This document shows positions 16,610 through 25,669 of a DNA stretch of 53,013 bases, one piece after another; within the stretch, counting starts at the first letter, position 1; every line of letters begins with the position of its first letter. The notes beneath the pieces are model-generated. The model saw nothing but the letters and a program-made list of their open reading frames with translations. It searched no databases and had not been told where the DNA came from. The position numbers and the translations under genes were made by a program. The DNA is taken from NCBI GenBank assembly GCA_013214575.1, contig JABSSD010000105.1:1-53013 (forward strand), read 5' to 3'. The DNA is from Paracoccaceae bacterium (lineage in GTDB: Bacteria > Pseudomonadota > Alphaproteobacteria > Rhodobacterales > Rhodobacteraceae).

Positions 16610-18961
16610 TTAAAAGTCCTGCCAGGTATCTGCTGAACTGGGATGAGCCGCCGCCGCAACCGCGCGAGGCTGCAGTTCAGGTTCAATGTCCCAGTCCGGC
16701 CCATGTGCCGTTGGAGTGGTGAAATCGACCAGGTTGTCGGGGCTGCTGACGGCGGGCTTGCGGCCGTCGATATTGAAATGCGACACCAGTTGCGACAGTT
16801 TATTGGCATCGGTGTTCAGCAAGTGACTGGCCGCCGTGGCTTGCTCTACCATCGCAGCGTTCTGCTGGGTGACCTGATCCAACTGGGTCACGCCGAGGTT
16901 GATTTCCCCCAGCCCGGTGGATTGTTCCGCTGTTCCAACCGCAATTTCCGACACCAGTTGCGCGATATTGGTGACGCGGTCAGTAATGCTGGTCAGCGCA
17001 TCGCCTGCTTTGCCAACCAGTTTAACCCCCTGTGCAACCTGTTTTGAGCTGTCACCAATCAACGTCTTGATCTCCATCGCCGCATCCGAGGAGCGCTGCG
17101 CCAGGGCGCGCACTTCGGAGGCCACCACTGCAAAGCCACGTCCTGCTTCGCCCGCGCGGGCCGCCTCGACGCCGGCGTTCAGCGCCAACAGGTTGGTTTG
17201 GAACGCAATATCGTCAATCACGCTGATGATCTGACCAATATGGCGGGCCGAACTCTCGATCCCGGTCATGGCTGCCACTGCGTTCTGCACCACGGCGCCG
17301 CTTTCCTCGGCCTCCAGTTTGGCTTCGTTGACGATGTTTTCAACGCTGCGGGCGCCCTCGGCAGCCGATCTGACACTGGTGGTCATCTGTTCCAGCGCTG
17401 CGGCCGTCTGCTCCAGGGTTGCGGCTTGGCTTTCGGTGCGTTGCGACAGATCATCCGAGGCCTGGCTGATCTCTGTGGCCCCATTGCGGATACTGTCGGC
17501 GGAGCTGATCACCTCGACAATGGTCGAGCTGAGGGTTGCCAGGGTGCGGTTGAAATCGCTGCGCAGTTGTTCGTAATCGGCTGGGAACGCGGTGTTCAAC
17601 GGCTTTGAGAAGTCACCGGTTGAGAGGTTGACAAGCCCAAGGCTCAACTGTTCGACCACCACAGTCTGCTCGCGTTGCTGCCCGGCGCGTTCTTCCTCGG
17701 CGCTGCTTGCCAGTTTTAGATCATCCCGCAGGCTGACCAGAGCCTTACCGAGTTGACCCAGTTCGTCGCCACGGTCGGCCGATGGAATGTCGCGGTCAAG
17801 ATCCCCCGAAGCCACGTTATCCATGCTCTCACAGATTGTTGCGATCGGCTGGGTAATGCTGCGCGCAAAAAGCCATCCCAGGAAGGACATCACCACCGCG
17901 CAGATTATTGAGGCAATCAGTAGCTTGTTGCGCTCAACAATGACCGGCGCCATCACCTCTGCCCAGTCTTCCTCGGCCACCAGGGCCCAGTGACCCTCAT
18001 GGAAGTCGATGGCGTCGGAATAGGCGATAACCGGCTGTCCGTACAGGCCGATGGCGTCATGGAAAAAGCCCTTGCCGCCGTCCAGGGCAGACGAGATCTG
18101 CTCACTGACCGGCATCTCGTCGAGAACCTGAAACCCATCGTCAAAGCGCGAGGTGGTGCGGGCCCGCATATCCTTTCCGACCAGATAGATCTCAACACTG
18201 TCGCCCTGGCCGTCAGAATTATTGGTGATGTTGGTCAGCAGCTCGACAGGGATCTGAAACGAAAGCACGCCGATAGCATCTCCGCCTTCGTTTTGGATAA
18301 GGGTAGAGATAAATGCGGCCGCATCGCCATTGCTGGGTGCATATCCTTCAAGATCTGAAAAGTGGATTTCGCCCGGAGCGCCGCCGATGGATGTGCGGAA
18401 TACCTCTGCGAGGCCAGAATCCCGGTAGGGGCCAGTGAGCAGGTTGGTGCCATAGTCGGCCTCCTTGAACACTGAATAAATAATGTCGCCTGCCATGTTG
18501 ATCAGAAAGACATCATAATAACCCTTGGTTTCCATCAGGACCCGCAGACCTGGGTGAAACCCTTCATGGTGATTATTATACGGGGAGGTCTCGGGCGCCC
18601 GGGTCAACAGGTGCTTCTGGCCCAGCGGATTTGGGTTGTCGTTCACATATGCCTGGCGCAGGGTTTGGCCCGGGTCGCCATCCATTTCGGTCCAGCTCTT
18701 GTTGAACCCTTGCAGCGCCTGTGCCGTGGAGGGCGCGGCTGCCATGGTCAAGATATCGGCATCAACACCGTCCATAAAGGTGGTCAGGGCCAATTCACGG
18801 TCAGCGACAATTGCCTGAAAATGTTCTTCGGTTCTGGCAACCGTATTGTTCTTGAAGCTCATGTTACTGAGCGAAACGAGAATGGTGGCCATAAGCACAC
18901 CAAATCCCACAAAAAACATTGGCAGCTTATGCGCAAGTTTGAGAGAATTAAAGGATTTCAT
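16610..18961 (-). CDS. Methyl-accepting chemotaxis protein with Cache-like periplasmic sensor
   Basis: The 783-residue receptor has a membrane helix at about 14-36 and a long periplasmic region (about 40-340) containing [28 protein letters not shown] and [13 protein letters not shown], the pattern of a double Cache-type sensor. A second helix follows ([20 protein letters not shown]), then HAMP ([27 protein letters not shown]) and a complete signalling domain with [19 protein letters not shown]. It ends in TWQDF, matching the tail of the neighbouring receptor, so both are probably methylated by the same CheR. Cache domains bind small metabolites such as amino or organic acids; the ligand is unknown. 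GGAGA lies seven bases before ATG 18961. Confidence 0.87.
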   Translation of the reverse strand: MKSFNSLKLAHKLPMFFVGFGVLMATILVSLSNMSFKNNTVARTEEHFQAIVADRELALTTFMDGVDADILTMAAAPSTAQALQGFNKSWTEMDGDPGQTLRQAYVNDNPNPLGQKHLLTRAPETSPYNNHHEGFHPGLRVLMETKGYYDVFLINMAGDIIYSVFKEADYGTNLLTGPYRDSGLAEVFRTSIGGAPGEIHFSDLEGYAPSNGDAAAFISTLIQNEGGDAIGVLSFQIPVELLTNITNNSDGQGDSVEIYLVGKDMRARTTSRFDDGFQVLDEMPVSEQISSALDGGKGFFHDAIGLYGQPVIAYSDAIDFHEGHWALVAEEDWAEVMAPVIVERNKLLIASIICAVVMSFLGWLFARSITQPIATICESMDNVASGDLDRDIPSADRGDELGQLGKALVSLRDDLKLASSAEEERAGQQREQTVVVEQLSLGLVNLSTGDFSKPLNTAFPADYEQLRSDFNRTLATLSSTIVEVISSADSIRNGATEISQASDDLSQRTESQAATLEQTAAALEQMTTSVRSAAEGARSVENIVNEAKLEAEESGAVVQNAVAAMTGIESSARHIGQIISVIDDIAFQTNLLALNAGVEAARAGEAGRGFAVVASEVRALAQRSSDAAMEIKTLIGDSSKQVAQGVKLVGKAGDALTSITDRVTNIAQLVSEIAVGTAEQSTGLGEINLGVTQLDQVTQQNAAMVEQATAASHLLNTDANKLSQLVSHFNIDGRKPAVSSPDNLVDFTTPTAHGPDWDIEPELQPRAVAAAAHPSSADTWQDF

Positions 18962-19446
18962 CGGTGTCTCCAAAGGGAATGTGGTTCGGTGTGGCAGCTG
19001 GCTGGGTCAGGATTTCACTGGGACCGGCGATCTGCGGTTGTGTCGGTCTGGAGGGCTGGTTGTGACGGAGCATGACGCCGGGGGGCTGTGCGGCGGCGCT
19101 GCCTTTGCCTGCCGGGGCGTCAAGCGGTTGGCCCTGGCGTCAGGATTGAAGAGGCGAATTTTTCAAGCATCATCCCGGTCACTGCAGGGGGCAATGACAT
19201 TATTATTATCGTCTTCATCATAGTTTTACCCTTTTGGGTTGATAGTGATCCAGTGCTTACATGTCAGGCGGTTTATAGGGTTGGCGGAGTCTCAAAACCG
19301 GCATGAGTAGGTATCTGCAGTGCTAATGGTGTCTCTGGGGCAGAGGCTGTCCTGTCCTGTCTCGGGGGGCGTGGGCCCCTTGCTGACCTAGCTGTGACGC
19401 AGGGCCAAACGGCTGTGTGTTTTGAGATTGCGACCGGCAGCAATAT

Positions 19447-19535
19447 CCGTAGGGGGTTCTCCTCTACGGGGATGTGATGATTGGTGGTCCGGGCGGATGT
19501 CCTCACGTAAACCGTGAGGGTTACGTCTAGCTTTT
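19447..19535 (+). ncRNA. Candidate structured RNA with alternative hairpins
   Basis: CCGTAG (19447-19452) pairs with CTACGG (19464-19469). Downstream, CCTCACG (19501-19507) pairs with CGTGAGG (19513-19519), while an overlapping alternative pairs ACGTAA (19505-19510) with TTACGT (19521-19526). A T6 run follows at 19532 within TAGCTTTTTTGCTA. Two mutually exclusive stems before a T-run resemble an attenuator or small regulatory RNA. No known class is recognised, and a leader reading frame is not obvious. Confidence 0.3.
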
Positions 19536-19672
19536 TTGCTACATGGGGTTTCTATTGTCCATGATGGCTCCTTCGGCTCAGTGTGCTTGTTGCATGGTTA
19601 TTCTGCATCCGGAATATTAAATTCCCGTAAAATTACGGTGATCGCCTCTGGCCCATACGGTGATAGTCTCTG

Positions 19673-19697
19673 GAAAACGCCCATAGGGGCTTTTTTC
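19673..19697 (+). terminator. Compact intrinsic terminator-like element
   Basis: GCCC-ATAG-GGGC (19679-19690) is followed by TTTTTT and preceded by AAAA, so it could act on either strand. On the + strand no gene precedes it, which supports a short non-coding transcript from the structured segment upstream. On the minus strand it could end read-through from the itaconate operon. Confidence 0.5.
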
Positions 19698-20201
19698 GAG
19701 TGGCCCCTGATCAACTGGATAGTTTGGATTGCCGGGCTGTGCTTTTTCCTGCCGCGCTCGCCTTCTGGGGGACGATATCTGCCTTGCCTTGCCGGGAATT
19801 GCCGGTGCAGGGCCGCACCCCAGGCCGCTTGGGCTTGCCGCGCAGAACTGGGGCTTGCCGCTTTGCCGCCAAATCAATTCAGCTTTCAGGGCATTGACGA
19901 CGGTCTCGGTCTTTGAGGTCGTGTCGCAAATTCCACTGCCGCTGATCCACAGTGCCGCTGATCTACAGGGGGGCAGGGCAGCGGTTTATGCAGGGTACAG
20001 GCGCAGGGCTCACGGCCGAACGCAGGGCAGCGCCCTTGTTGCGTCAGGCGTCTGGAGAGTGTCACCCGAGCCATGTTGAGATCGGCATCCGTCGAGCGAA
20101 TGGAGTTCTGCAGGCGGGCCGCCCAACACCAGCACAGGGAGCAGAATTCTGCTTGGCAAAGTCACAGGTCCTGGGGGTGTTTTAGGGGCAGCCGCGCAGT
20201 A

Positions 20202-21023
20202 TTATTGGCCAGCCCGCTCAAGGGTTCGGCGGGCTTGTGCGATGACCGGGGCATCAATCATCTGGCCCTGCAGACGAAAGGCTCCCCGGTTGGAGGCGGC
20301 ACTGTCGAGGACAAGCTGCGCCCAGGCAACCTGATCGGCGGTCGGCCGGAACGCCTGGTGAATCGCCGCGATTTGGTGCGGATGAATGGCCAGCATGCCG
20401 GTGAAGCCAAAGCCATGCGCCCTGGCGCTGGCCTGCTGCAGGCCTTCGCTATCGTCGATGCGGCTATGAACCCCATCAACCGGGGCGCAAATCGCCGCCG
20501 CGCGTGAGGCAATGGTGAGGGTGGCGCGGGCGTGATCCAACAGGGCGCCTCCATGCGCGGTATCGCCGTCAATGCCAAGATCTAGCGCCAGATCAATGGT
20601 GCCAAGCACCAGCCGTGAAACCACAGGTTCGGCGGCGATTTCATTGGCCGCGGTCAACCCTTTGGCGGTCTCGATCAGCGCCAGCACCGGCTTGCCGGTG
20701 GCGGTGCCAACCGAGGCGCAACAGCCGACACTGTCCACCATGGGCAGCATCACCGCATCGAGGCGCGGGTGGCGGGCCAGGGCGATGTCCGCTGGGTGAT
20801 CCACATGCGTTATATCATTGATGCGCAGGCAGATATGGCCGGGTTTGGCACTGTCCAGCCACTGGGCCAGAGCCGCCCGTGCCGCCGCCTTGGCGGCAGG
20901 CGCCACTGCGTCCTCCAGATCGACGATGATGGCGTCGGCGCCGCTGGCCAGCGCCTTGTCGAACCGTTCGGGACGGTCGGCGGGAACAAACAACAGGCTC
21001 CGGGCTTTGGTCAGGCGGCTCAT
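20202..21023 (-). CDS. ccl: HpcH/HpaI-CitE family lyase, probable (S)-citramalyl-CoA lyase
   Basis: The 273-residue product is a CitE-like aldolase-fold lyase with SLLFVPADRPERFDKAL (9-25), the metal-binding acidic motif IIVDLEDAV (33-41), ALIETAKGL with the second metal ligand Glu, and GTIDLALDLG. In itaconate catabolism it splits (S)-citramalyl-CoA into acetyl-CoA and pyruvate in the cytoplasm. Its ATG overlaps the stop of the upstream CoA-transferase gene as ATGA, indicating translational coupling. It is the last gene of the operon, and the gene set matches the Pseudomonas itaconate cluster (ict, ich, ccl). Alone, a malyl- or citryl-type lyase would also be possible. Confidence 0.8.
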   Translation of the reverse strand: MSRLTKARSLLFVPADRPERFDKALASGADAIIVDLEDAVAPAAKAAARAALAQWLDSAKPGHICLRINDITHVDHPADIALARHPRLDAVMLPMVDSVGCCASVGTATGKPVLALIETAKGLTAANEIAAEPVVSRLVLGTIDLALDLGIDGDTAHGGALLDHARATLTIASRAAAICAPVDGVHSRIDDSEGLQQASARAHGFGFTGMLAIHPHQIAAIHQAFRPTADQVAWAQLVLDSAASNRGAFRLQGQMIDAPVIAQARRTLERAGQ

Positions 21024-22198
21024 ATGGCACCATCGCGTTGCAGCGTTGCAATCACCTGCGGATCGATGCCCAGTTCCGTCAGGATGGCCTGGCTGTGTTC
21101 GCCGAGCTGCGGCACCGGGCCCAGACGCGGCGTAAAGGCATCGCTGCGGCCGGGCGGTAACAGTGTCGGGATCGGGCCGGAAGCAGTGGCCACCTCGCTC
21201 CAGCGCTGGCGGGCGTGAAGCTGTGGATGCGCCCAAAGCCCCGCCATATCATTCATCCGCGCATTGGCGATGCCGGCGGCGTCTAGCCGCTCGACCAGCT
21301 GGTCACCGCTCAGGCCGGCAAAGCAGGCCAGGATGATTTCGCGCAGGGTTTGTTTGTTTTCCGAGCGCAGCGCATTGGAGGCAAAGCGCGGATCTGTGGC
21401 CAGCGCGCTGTCCAGCAGGACGGTTTGGCAAAAGGCCCGCCACTCGCGTTCGTTCTGCAGACCCAGCATCACCACCTTGCCGTCACCGGCGGCAAAGGGG
21501 CCGTAGGGATAAATGGTGGCATGGCTGCCGCCATTGCGTTTGGGCGGCGAGGCCCCGTCATAGGCATAATACATTGGAAAGCCCATCCATTCGGCCATTG
21601 CCTCCAGCATGGATATGTCGATAGAGGCGCCTTGGCCGGTCTTGCCGCGCTGGATCAGCGCCGCCAGAATATTGGTATAGGCATACATGCCGGCGGCAAT
21701 GTCAGCGATCGAAATCCCCGCCTTGGAGGGGGTCTCCTCATCGCCGGTGATCGACAGAAAGCCCGCCTCGGCCTGGATCAGCAGATCATAGGCCTTGCGG
21801 TCCTTGTCCGGTCCGTCCTCGCCGTAGCCTGAGATATTGCACACGATAAGGCCGGGATTGTCCGCCTTTAGCGCCTCACGCGACAGCCCCAGACGTGCCG
21901 CAGCCCCCGGTGCCAGATTTTGCAGCAAGACATCCGCCTTGAGCAATAGTTTGCGCAGGATGGCGCCGGCCTCGGGATGTTTGAGATCCAGCGACAGGCT
22001 TTCCTTGGAGCGGTTGGTCCAGACAAAATGCGAGGCCAGGCCGTTGACGCGGCTATCATAGGCGCGGGCGAAATCGCCGACACCGGGGCGCTCCACCTTG
22101 ATCACCCGGGCACCCAGATCGGCCAATTGGCGGCTGGCAAACGGCGCTGCAATCGCATGTTCCAGAGACACCACGGTGATGCCATCCAGCGGCCGCAT
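21020..22198 (-). CDS. ict: Class III (CaiB/BaiF) CoA-transferase, probable itaconate CoA-transferase
   Basis: The 392-residue product has the class III fold signature: PLDGITVVSLEHAIAAPFASRQLADLGARVIKVERPG at the start, the catalytic aspartate in RKAYDLLIQAEAG (about D138), and the C-terminal block LVERLDAAGIANARMND. It would transfer CoA from succinyl-CoA to itaconate, giving itaconyl-CoA. The ATG at 22198 overlaps the stop of the acyl-CoA dehydrogenase gene (TGATG), and its own stop overlaps the lyase start, so the genes are tightly coupled. The substrate is assigned from the flanking hydratase and lyase genes. Confidence 0.8.
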   Translation of the reverse strand: MRPLDGITVVSLEHAIAAPFASRQLADLGARVIKVERPGVGDFARAYDSRVNGLASHFVWTNRSKESLSLDLKHPEAGAILRKLLLKADVLLQNLAPGAAARLGLSREALKADNPGLIVCNISGYGEDGPDKDRKAYDLLIQAEAGFLSITGDEETPSKAGISIADIAAGMYAYTNILAALIQRGKTGQGASIDISMLEAMAEWMGFPMYYAYDGASPPKRNGGSHATIYPYGPFAAGDGKVVMLGLQNEREWRAFCQTVLLDSALATDPRFASNALRSENKQTLREIILACFAGLSGDQLVERLDAAGIANARMNDMAGLWAHPQLHARQRWSEVATASGPIPTLLPPGRSDAFTPRLGPVPQLGEHSQAILTELGIDPQVIATLQRDGAI

Positions 22199-23349
22199 CA
22201 AAACGACCTCGGCAGGCCAAGCACATGCTCGGCGACATAAGACAGGATCATATTGGTGGAAATCGGCGCCACCTGATACAGCCGGGTCTCGCGGAACTTG
22301 CGCTCCACGTCATACTCAGTAGCAAAGCCAAAGCCGCCGTGGAATTGCAGGCAGGCATTTGCCGCCTCCCAGCTGGCCTTGGCCGCCAGGTATTTGGCCA
22401 TGTTGGCCTGTTCGCCGCAGGGCTGATGGGCATCGAACAGGCGGCAGGCCTCCCAGCGCATCAGATTGGCGGCCTCCAGCTCGATCTTGGCCTCGGCGAT
22501 GGGGAACTGCACCCCCTGATTCTGGCCAATGGGGCGGCCAAATACGATGCGTTCCTTGGCATAGGCGGTGATCTTGTCGAGAAACCAGAACCCATCACCG
22601 ATACATTCGGCGGCGATCAGGGTGCGCTCGGCGTTCAGCCCGTCGAGGATATAGCGGAACCCCAAGCCTTCCTCGCCGATCAGGTTTTCGGCCGGGATTT
22701 CGAGGTTGTCGAAGAACAGCTCGTTGGTCTCGTGGTTGACCATGTTGGAGATCGGTTTGACCTCCATGCCATTGGTGATGGCGGCCTTGATATCGATAAT
22801 GAAAATCGACATCCCCTCGGACTTGCGCTTCACCTCAGCCAGCGGCGTGGTGCGGGCCAGCAGGATCATCAGATCGGAATGCTGCACCCGGCTGATCCAG
22901 ACCTTTTGGCCGTTGATGACATATTTGTCGCCTTTTCGCACCGCGGTGGTCTTGATCTTGGTGGTATCGGTTCCGGTTGTCGGTTCGGTCACCGCCATTG
23001 ATTGCAGGCGCAGCTCGCCACTGGCGATCCTGGGCAGATAATACTGTTTCTGGGCGTCTGACCCGTGCCGCAGCAGGGTGTTCATATTATACATCTGGCC
23101 ATGACAGGCGCCGGCATTGCCACCGGATCGGTTGATTTCTTCCATGATGATCGAGGCCTCGACCAGGCCCAGACCCGAGCCGCCGAATTCCTCGGGGATC
23201 AGCGCCGCCATCCAGCCCTCAGAGGTCAGCTTGTCGACAAAGGCCTCCGGGTAGGCTTTGTCTTCATCCACCTTGCGGTGATATTCTGCCGGAAATTCAG
23301 CGCAGAGCGCGCGCAGGGCATCGCGCAGATCCTGATGGGGGTCGGTCAT
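22198..23349 (-). CDS. Acyl-CoA dehydrogenase of the itaconate operon
   Basis: The 383-residue flavoprotein has the N-terminal helical domain, the FAD-binding block LQSMAVTEPTTGTDTTKIKTTA, and the C-terminal FGRPIGQNQGVQFPIAEAKIELEAANLM and HGGFGFATEYDVERKFRETRLYQV motifs. The catalytic base region is typical of short/medium-chain enzymes. An acyl-CoA dehydrogenase gene at this place is also part of the Pseudomonas aeruginosa itaconate cluster, where its step is not required by the core three-enzyme route. It may feed methylsuccinate or a related C5 acid into the pathway. It overlaps both neighbours by a few bases. Confidence 0.82.
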   Translation of the reverse strand: MTDPHQDLRDALRALCAEFPAEYHRKVDEDKAYPEAFVDKLTSEGWMAALIPEEFGGSGLGLVEASIIMEEINRSGGNAGACHGQMYNMNTLLRHGSDAQKQYYLPRIASGELRLQSMAVTEPTTGTDTTKIKTTAVRKGDKYVINGQKVWISRVQHSDLMILLARTTPLAEVKRKSEGMSIFIIDIKAAITNGMEVKPISNMVNHETNELFFDNLEIPAENLIGEEGLGFRYILDGLNAERTLIAAECIGDGFWFLDKITAYAKERIVFGRPIGQNQGVQFPIAEAKIELEAANLMRWEACRLFDAHQPCGEQANMAKYLAAKASWEAANACLQFHGGFGFATEYDVERKFRETRLYQVAPISTNMILSYVAEHVLGLPRSF

Positions 23350-24206
23350 TTTATGTCCTCTAAAGTGGCCGTTGCGGTCATTGCCAGCGCGCCATCATGG
23401 CGGCGGACCCAAAGTTTAACTGTGCCGTCATCGCCGGGTTGCCCGTGGACGGAAAAATCATCGGTATCGAACAGCGGCGATACCGCGCGAAATTCAAAAC
23501 CGGTGACCTGTGCCTGGGGCCGTTTTCGCCGCAGCAGGTCAAGCAGCAGGGTGGCCAGCAGTGGCCCGTGCACCACCAGACCGGGATAGCCTTCGGTGCC
23601 GGTGCAGAACGGCAGGTCATAATGAATGCGGTGGGGGTTGAAGGTCAGCGCCGAATAGCGAAACAATAACGTTGGATCAGGCGAGATGACCCGGGAAAAG
23701 GCACTGTGATCCGGGGCTTGTGGCGGCACTGGCGTAGCAGCATCCGGGTCGGGCGCGGCGCGATAGACGATATCATGTTGTTCCTCGATGCCCTGCACAT
23801 CGCCATCAAACAGCTGATGGCGCACAGTGACAAACACCAGATCTCCACTGCGCCCCTGCTTATGATCGACAGAGGTTATGGTCGAGACCTTGCGCAAAAT
23901 CCGGCCAATCCGCATTGGCGCCATCCATTTTAGGCGACTGCCAGCCCACATGCGGCGCGGCAATGGCACCGGTGGCAGAAAGCCGCCAAGCGCGGCGTGA
24001 CCGTCGTAACCGGCCTCGTCAAGCCGGTGAACTGGCAGGAAATGCAACCAGTGCCACAGCGGCGGCAGCGGGGTCTGTTCGCCGTAGATCGGATCGTCGC
24101 GGTTCAAGGTGGCGGCCAGCGCGGTTGCGGGAAATGGCGTGATGCGCTCTGTCACCTCATGGCGACGGCCAACCCATTGGCGGAGATGTTTGAGGTCAAT
24201 CGTCAC
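23346..24206 (-). CDS. ich: MaoC/HTD2-type hydratase, probable itaconyl-CoA/mesaconyl-CoA hydratase
   Basis: The 286-residue product is a double hot-dog hydratase. Its second half carries the hydratase-2 style motif FRYSALTFNPHRIHYDLPF followed by GYPGLVVHGPLLATLLLDLLRR, and the first half includes LWHWLHFLP and LPRRMWAGSRLKW as in FAS1-like/HTD2 dehydratases. It would hydrate itaconyl-CoA (via mesaconyl-CoA) to (S)-citramalyl-CoA. GTG at 24206 is chosen because AGGAG lies nine bases upstream; the reading frame extends to a TTG at 24224 without similarity. It is the first gene of the four-gene operon, divergent from a LysR gene. Confidence 0.8.
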   Translation of the reverse strand: MTIDLKHLRQWVGRRHEVTERITPFPATALAATLNRDDPIYGEQTPLPPLWHWLHFLPVHRLDEAGYDGHAALGGFLPPVPLPRRMWAGSRLKWMAPMRIGRILRKVSTITSVDHKQGRSGDLVFVTVRHQLFDGDVQGIEEQHDIVYRAAPDPDAATPVPPQAPDHSAFSRVISPDPTLLFRYSALTFNPHRIHYDLPFCTGTEGYPGLVVHGPLLATLLLDLLRRKRPQAQVTGFEFRAVSPLFDTDDFSVHGQPGDDGTVKLWVRRHDGALAMTATATLEDIK

Positions 24207-24250
24207 GGCTTCTGTCTCCTGCAAACCCGATGCAAGCTATGACCGGTTTT

Positions 24251-24306
24251 TTGCGTTCTGGAAATTCACCATTCTTTAAGGCTATGTTCAGCAAAACAGA
24301 ACGCAA
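24251..24306. promoter_or_regulatory. 10-bp inverted repeat in the divergent itaconate control region
   Basis: TTGCGTTCTG (24251-24260) is the exact reverse complement of CAGAACGCAA (24297-24306), with 36 bases between. The arms bracket the divergent region between the hydratase and LysR genes, and the right arm ends 9 bases before the LysR ATG. This arrangement fits two bound regulator dimers controlling both promoters. Confidence 0.55.
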
Positions 24307-24315
24307 GAGGGGCCC

Positions 24316-25218
24316 ATGCATTTTGACTTCACCGATATCCGGCTCTTTGTTCATATTGCCGAGACGGGCAATCTGACCCGGGGTGCTGCGCTGAGCTTTC
24401 TGTCTGCTCCGGCCGCCAGTGCGCGCATCCGTGGGCTTGAGGCCAGTCTGGAGGCGCAGTTGCTTTACCGGGGCAACAAGGGCGTCAGCCTGACCCAATC
24501 GGGCGAGACCCTGCTGCGTCATGCGCGCATCATCCTGCGCCAGGTCGACTATCTGCGGGACGATTTCACCGGGCCGAACAACGACCGCTCAGGTCATGTG
24601 CGGATCTTTGCCAATACCACCGCCGTCACCGAATTCATGCCCGAGATCCTGGCCCATTTTCTGGCGGCACGGCCGGGTGTGACCATCGACCTGCAGGAAA
24701 GATTGACCCAGGATATTGTCCGTGCAATCCGCGATGGCACTGCGGATCTGGGCATTGTCTCCGGCGATATCGACCAGACCGGCCTTGAGGCGATCCGCTT
24801 CTCAACCGATCACCTGGTGCTGGCTGTGCCGCTGGGCCATCAATTGGCAAAGTGCAAATCCGTGGCGTTTGCCGAGACCCTGGCGTTTGAGCATATCGGC
24901 CTGCATGAAGGCAGCACATTGCTGGCGTTTTTGCGCGGGCTGATGGAAAAAAACGGCTATGAGCGGGCGCTGCGGGTCAAGCTGCGCAGCTTTGAGGCCA
25001 TGTGCCGGATGATCGAGGCCGGAGTCGGCATTGGAATCCTGCCAGAGTCGGCGGCCCGCAGGCATATGAAAACCATGCAGATCGCGCTGGTCGGCATCAA
25101 TGACAGCTGGGCGCTGCGCGAACGCTATGTGCTGGTGCGCTCGATAGAGGCGCTGCCTGGTGCGGGGCGGGCGCTGGTTGACGAGTTGGTTGTGAATGCG
25201 GCGGGCGGCAGCAAGTGA
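24316..25218 (+). CDS. LysR-family regulator of the itaconate operon
   Basis: The 300-residue product has the LysR helix-turn-helix (FTDIRLFVHIAETGNLTRGAALSFLSAPAASARIRGLEASL) and an effector-binding domain from about residue 90 to the end, including AGVGIGILPES. It is divergent from the itaconate operon with about 110 bp between starts. In Pseudomonas and Yersinia a LysR regulator (RipR/ItcR) adjacent to the same genes responds to itaconate; the same role is inferred here. GAGGGG lies four to six bases before the ATG. Confidence 0.85.
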   Translation: MHFDFTDIRLFVHIAETGNLTRGAALSFLSAPAASARIRGLEASLEAQLLYRGNKGVSLTQSGETLLRHARIILRQVDYLRDDFTGPNNDRSGHVRIFANTTAVTEFMPEILAHFLAARPGVTIDLQERLTQDIVRAIRDGTADLGIVSGDIDQTGLEAIRFSTDHLVLAVPLGHQLAKCKSVAFAETLAFEHIGLHEGSTLLAFLRGLMEKNGYERALRVKLRSFEAMCRMIEAGVGIGILPESAARRHMKTMQIALVGINDSWALRERYVLVRSIEALPGAGRALVDELVVNAAGGSK

Positions 25219-25669
25219 CCCGGCCTGCGCGCCAAACAGATCGGCATAACCAGCGTGCTGCACAGCTGGGGATCGGTTCTGACCCATCCCCCACACATCC
25301 ATATGATCGGGCCGGGCAGTGGTTTCAGGCGGTTAGCCCATGCAGTGCAAGTGTGAGAGGGACCCGGTAGTGCTTTGTCAGGGATCGTTGTTCTTGGCTT
25401 CTTACCGCGAATGACAGCCGCGACGGCGCCTTTCTTGAGCCACGGGTTCAGCGTTTGTGGCCCGCAGCCGATCTTCGCAGAGATCGACATGATCGCAGAC
25501 CAGTGGCTGTTATGCTGCCCTTGATTGTCCAAAACCATCCGCCCGGCACGCGCCGCATACCTGTTCGTTGTGTTGCTGATGATGCTCCATCCTACTCAGG
25601 TGTTGGAGCCTCCGGCAAACCCGGCGCGGTTCAATACTGCATGTTCTGGCCGAACCGGTGGGCAACAGC
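25219..25669. other. Intergenic region with an IS3 relic
   Basis: It contains only the IS3-family fragment at 25370-25538 and flanking sequence without recognisable content. Confidence 0.6.
25370..25538 (-). pseudogene. IS3-family transposase relic, OrfA and OrfB fragments joined
   Basis: On the minus strand one frame reads MVLDNQGQHNSHWSAIMSIS then AKIGCGPQTLNPWLKK, the helix-turn-helix start of an IS3 OrfA. It continues directly into VIRGKKPRTTIPDKALPGP, which belongs to the N-terminal part of OrfB in the same family. More than 200 codons that normally lie between or after these blocks are missing, so an internal deletion fused the two orfs before decay. No terminal repeats are recognised. 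Confidence 0.7.

Larger units (their letters stand above)
18962..20201. other. Long gene-free region with structured segments
   Basis: About 1.2 kb without a convincing gene. A + strand frame at 19536-19916 matches no family and has a composition unlike neighbouring proteins. Hairpin-forming sequence lies at 19447-19530 and a terminator-like element at 19673-19697. An imperfect short direct repeat (TGCCGCTGATC) occurs at about 19937 and 19953, and GCAGAATTCTGC near 20142 is a 12-bp palindrome. The promoter of the Cache receptor should lie at the left end. Confidence 0.55.

Noticed and set aside
19536-19916. 126-codon + strand reading frame
   Set aside because: No family resemblance and an unlikely composition (runs of Trp, Cys and Pro); it overlaps hairpins and a terminator-like element.
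20202-24206. CoA operon as acrylate use downstream of DMSP cleavage
   Set aside because: A citramalyl-type lyase, CoA-transferase and HTD2 hydratase match itaconate catabolism better than acrylyl-CoA metabolism, and no acrylyl-CoA reductase (AcuI) gene is present.
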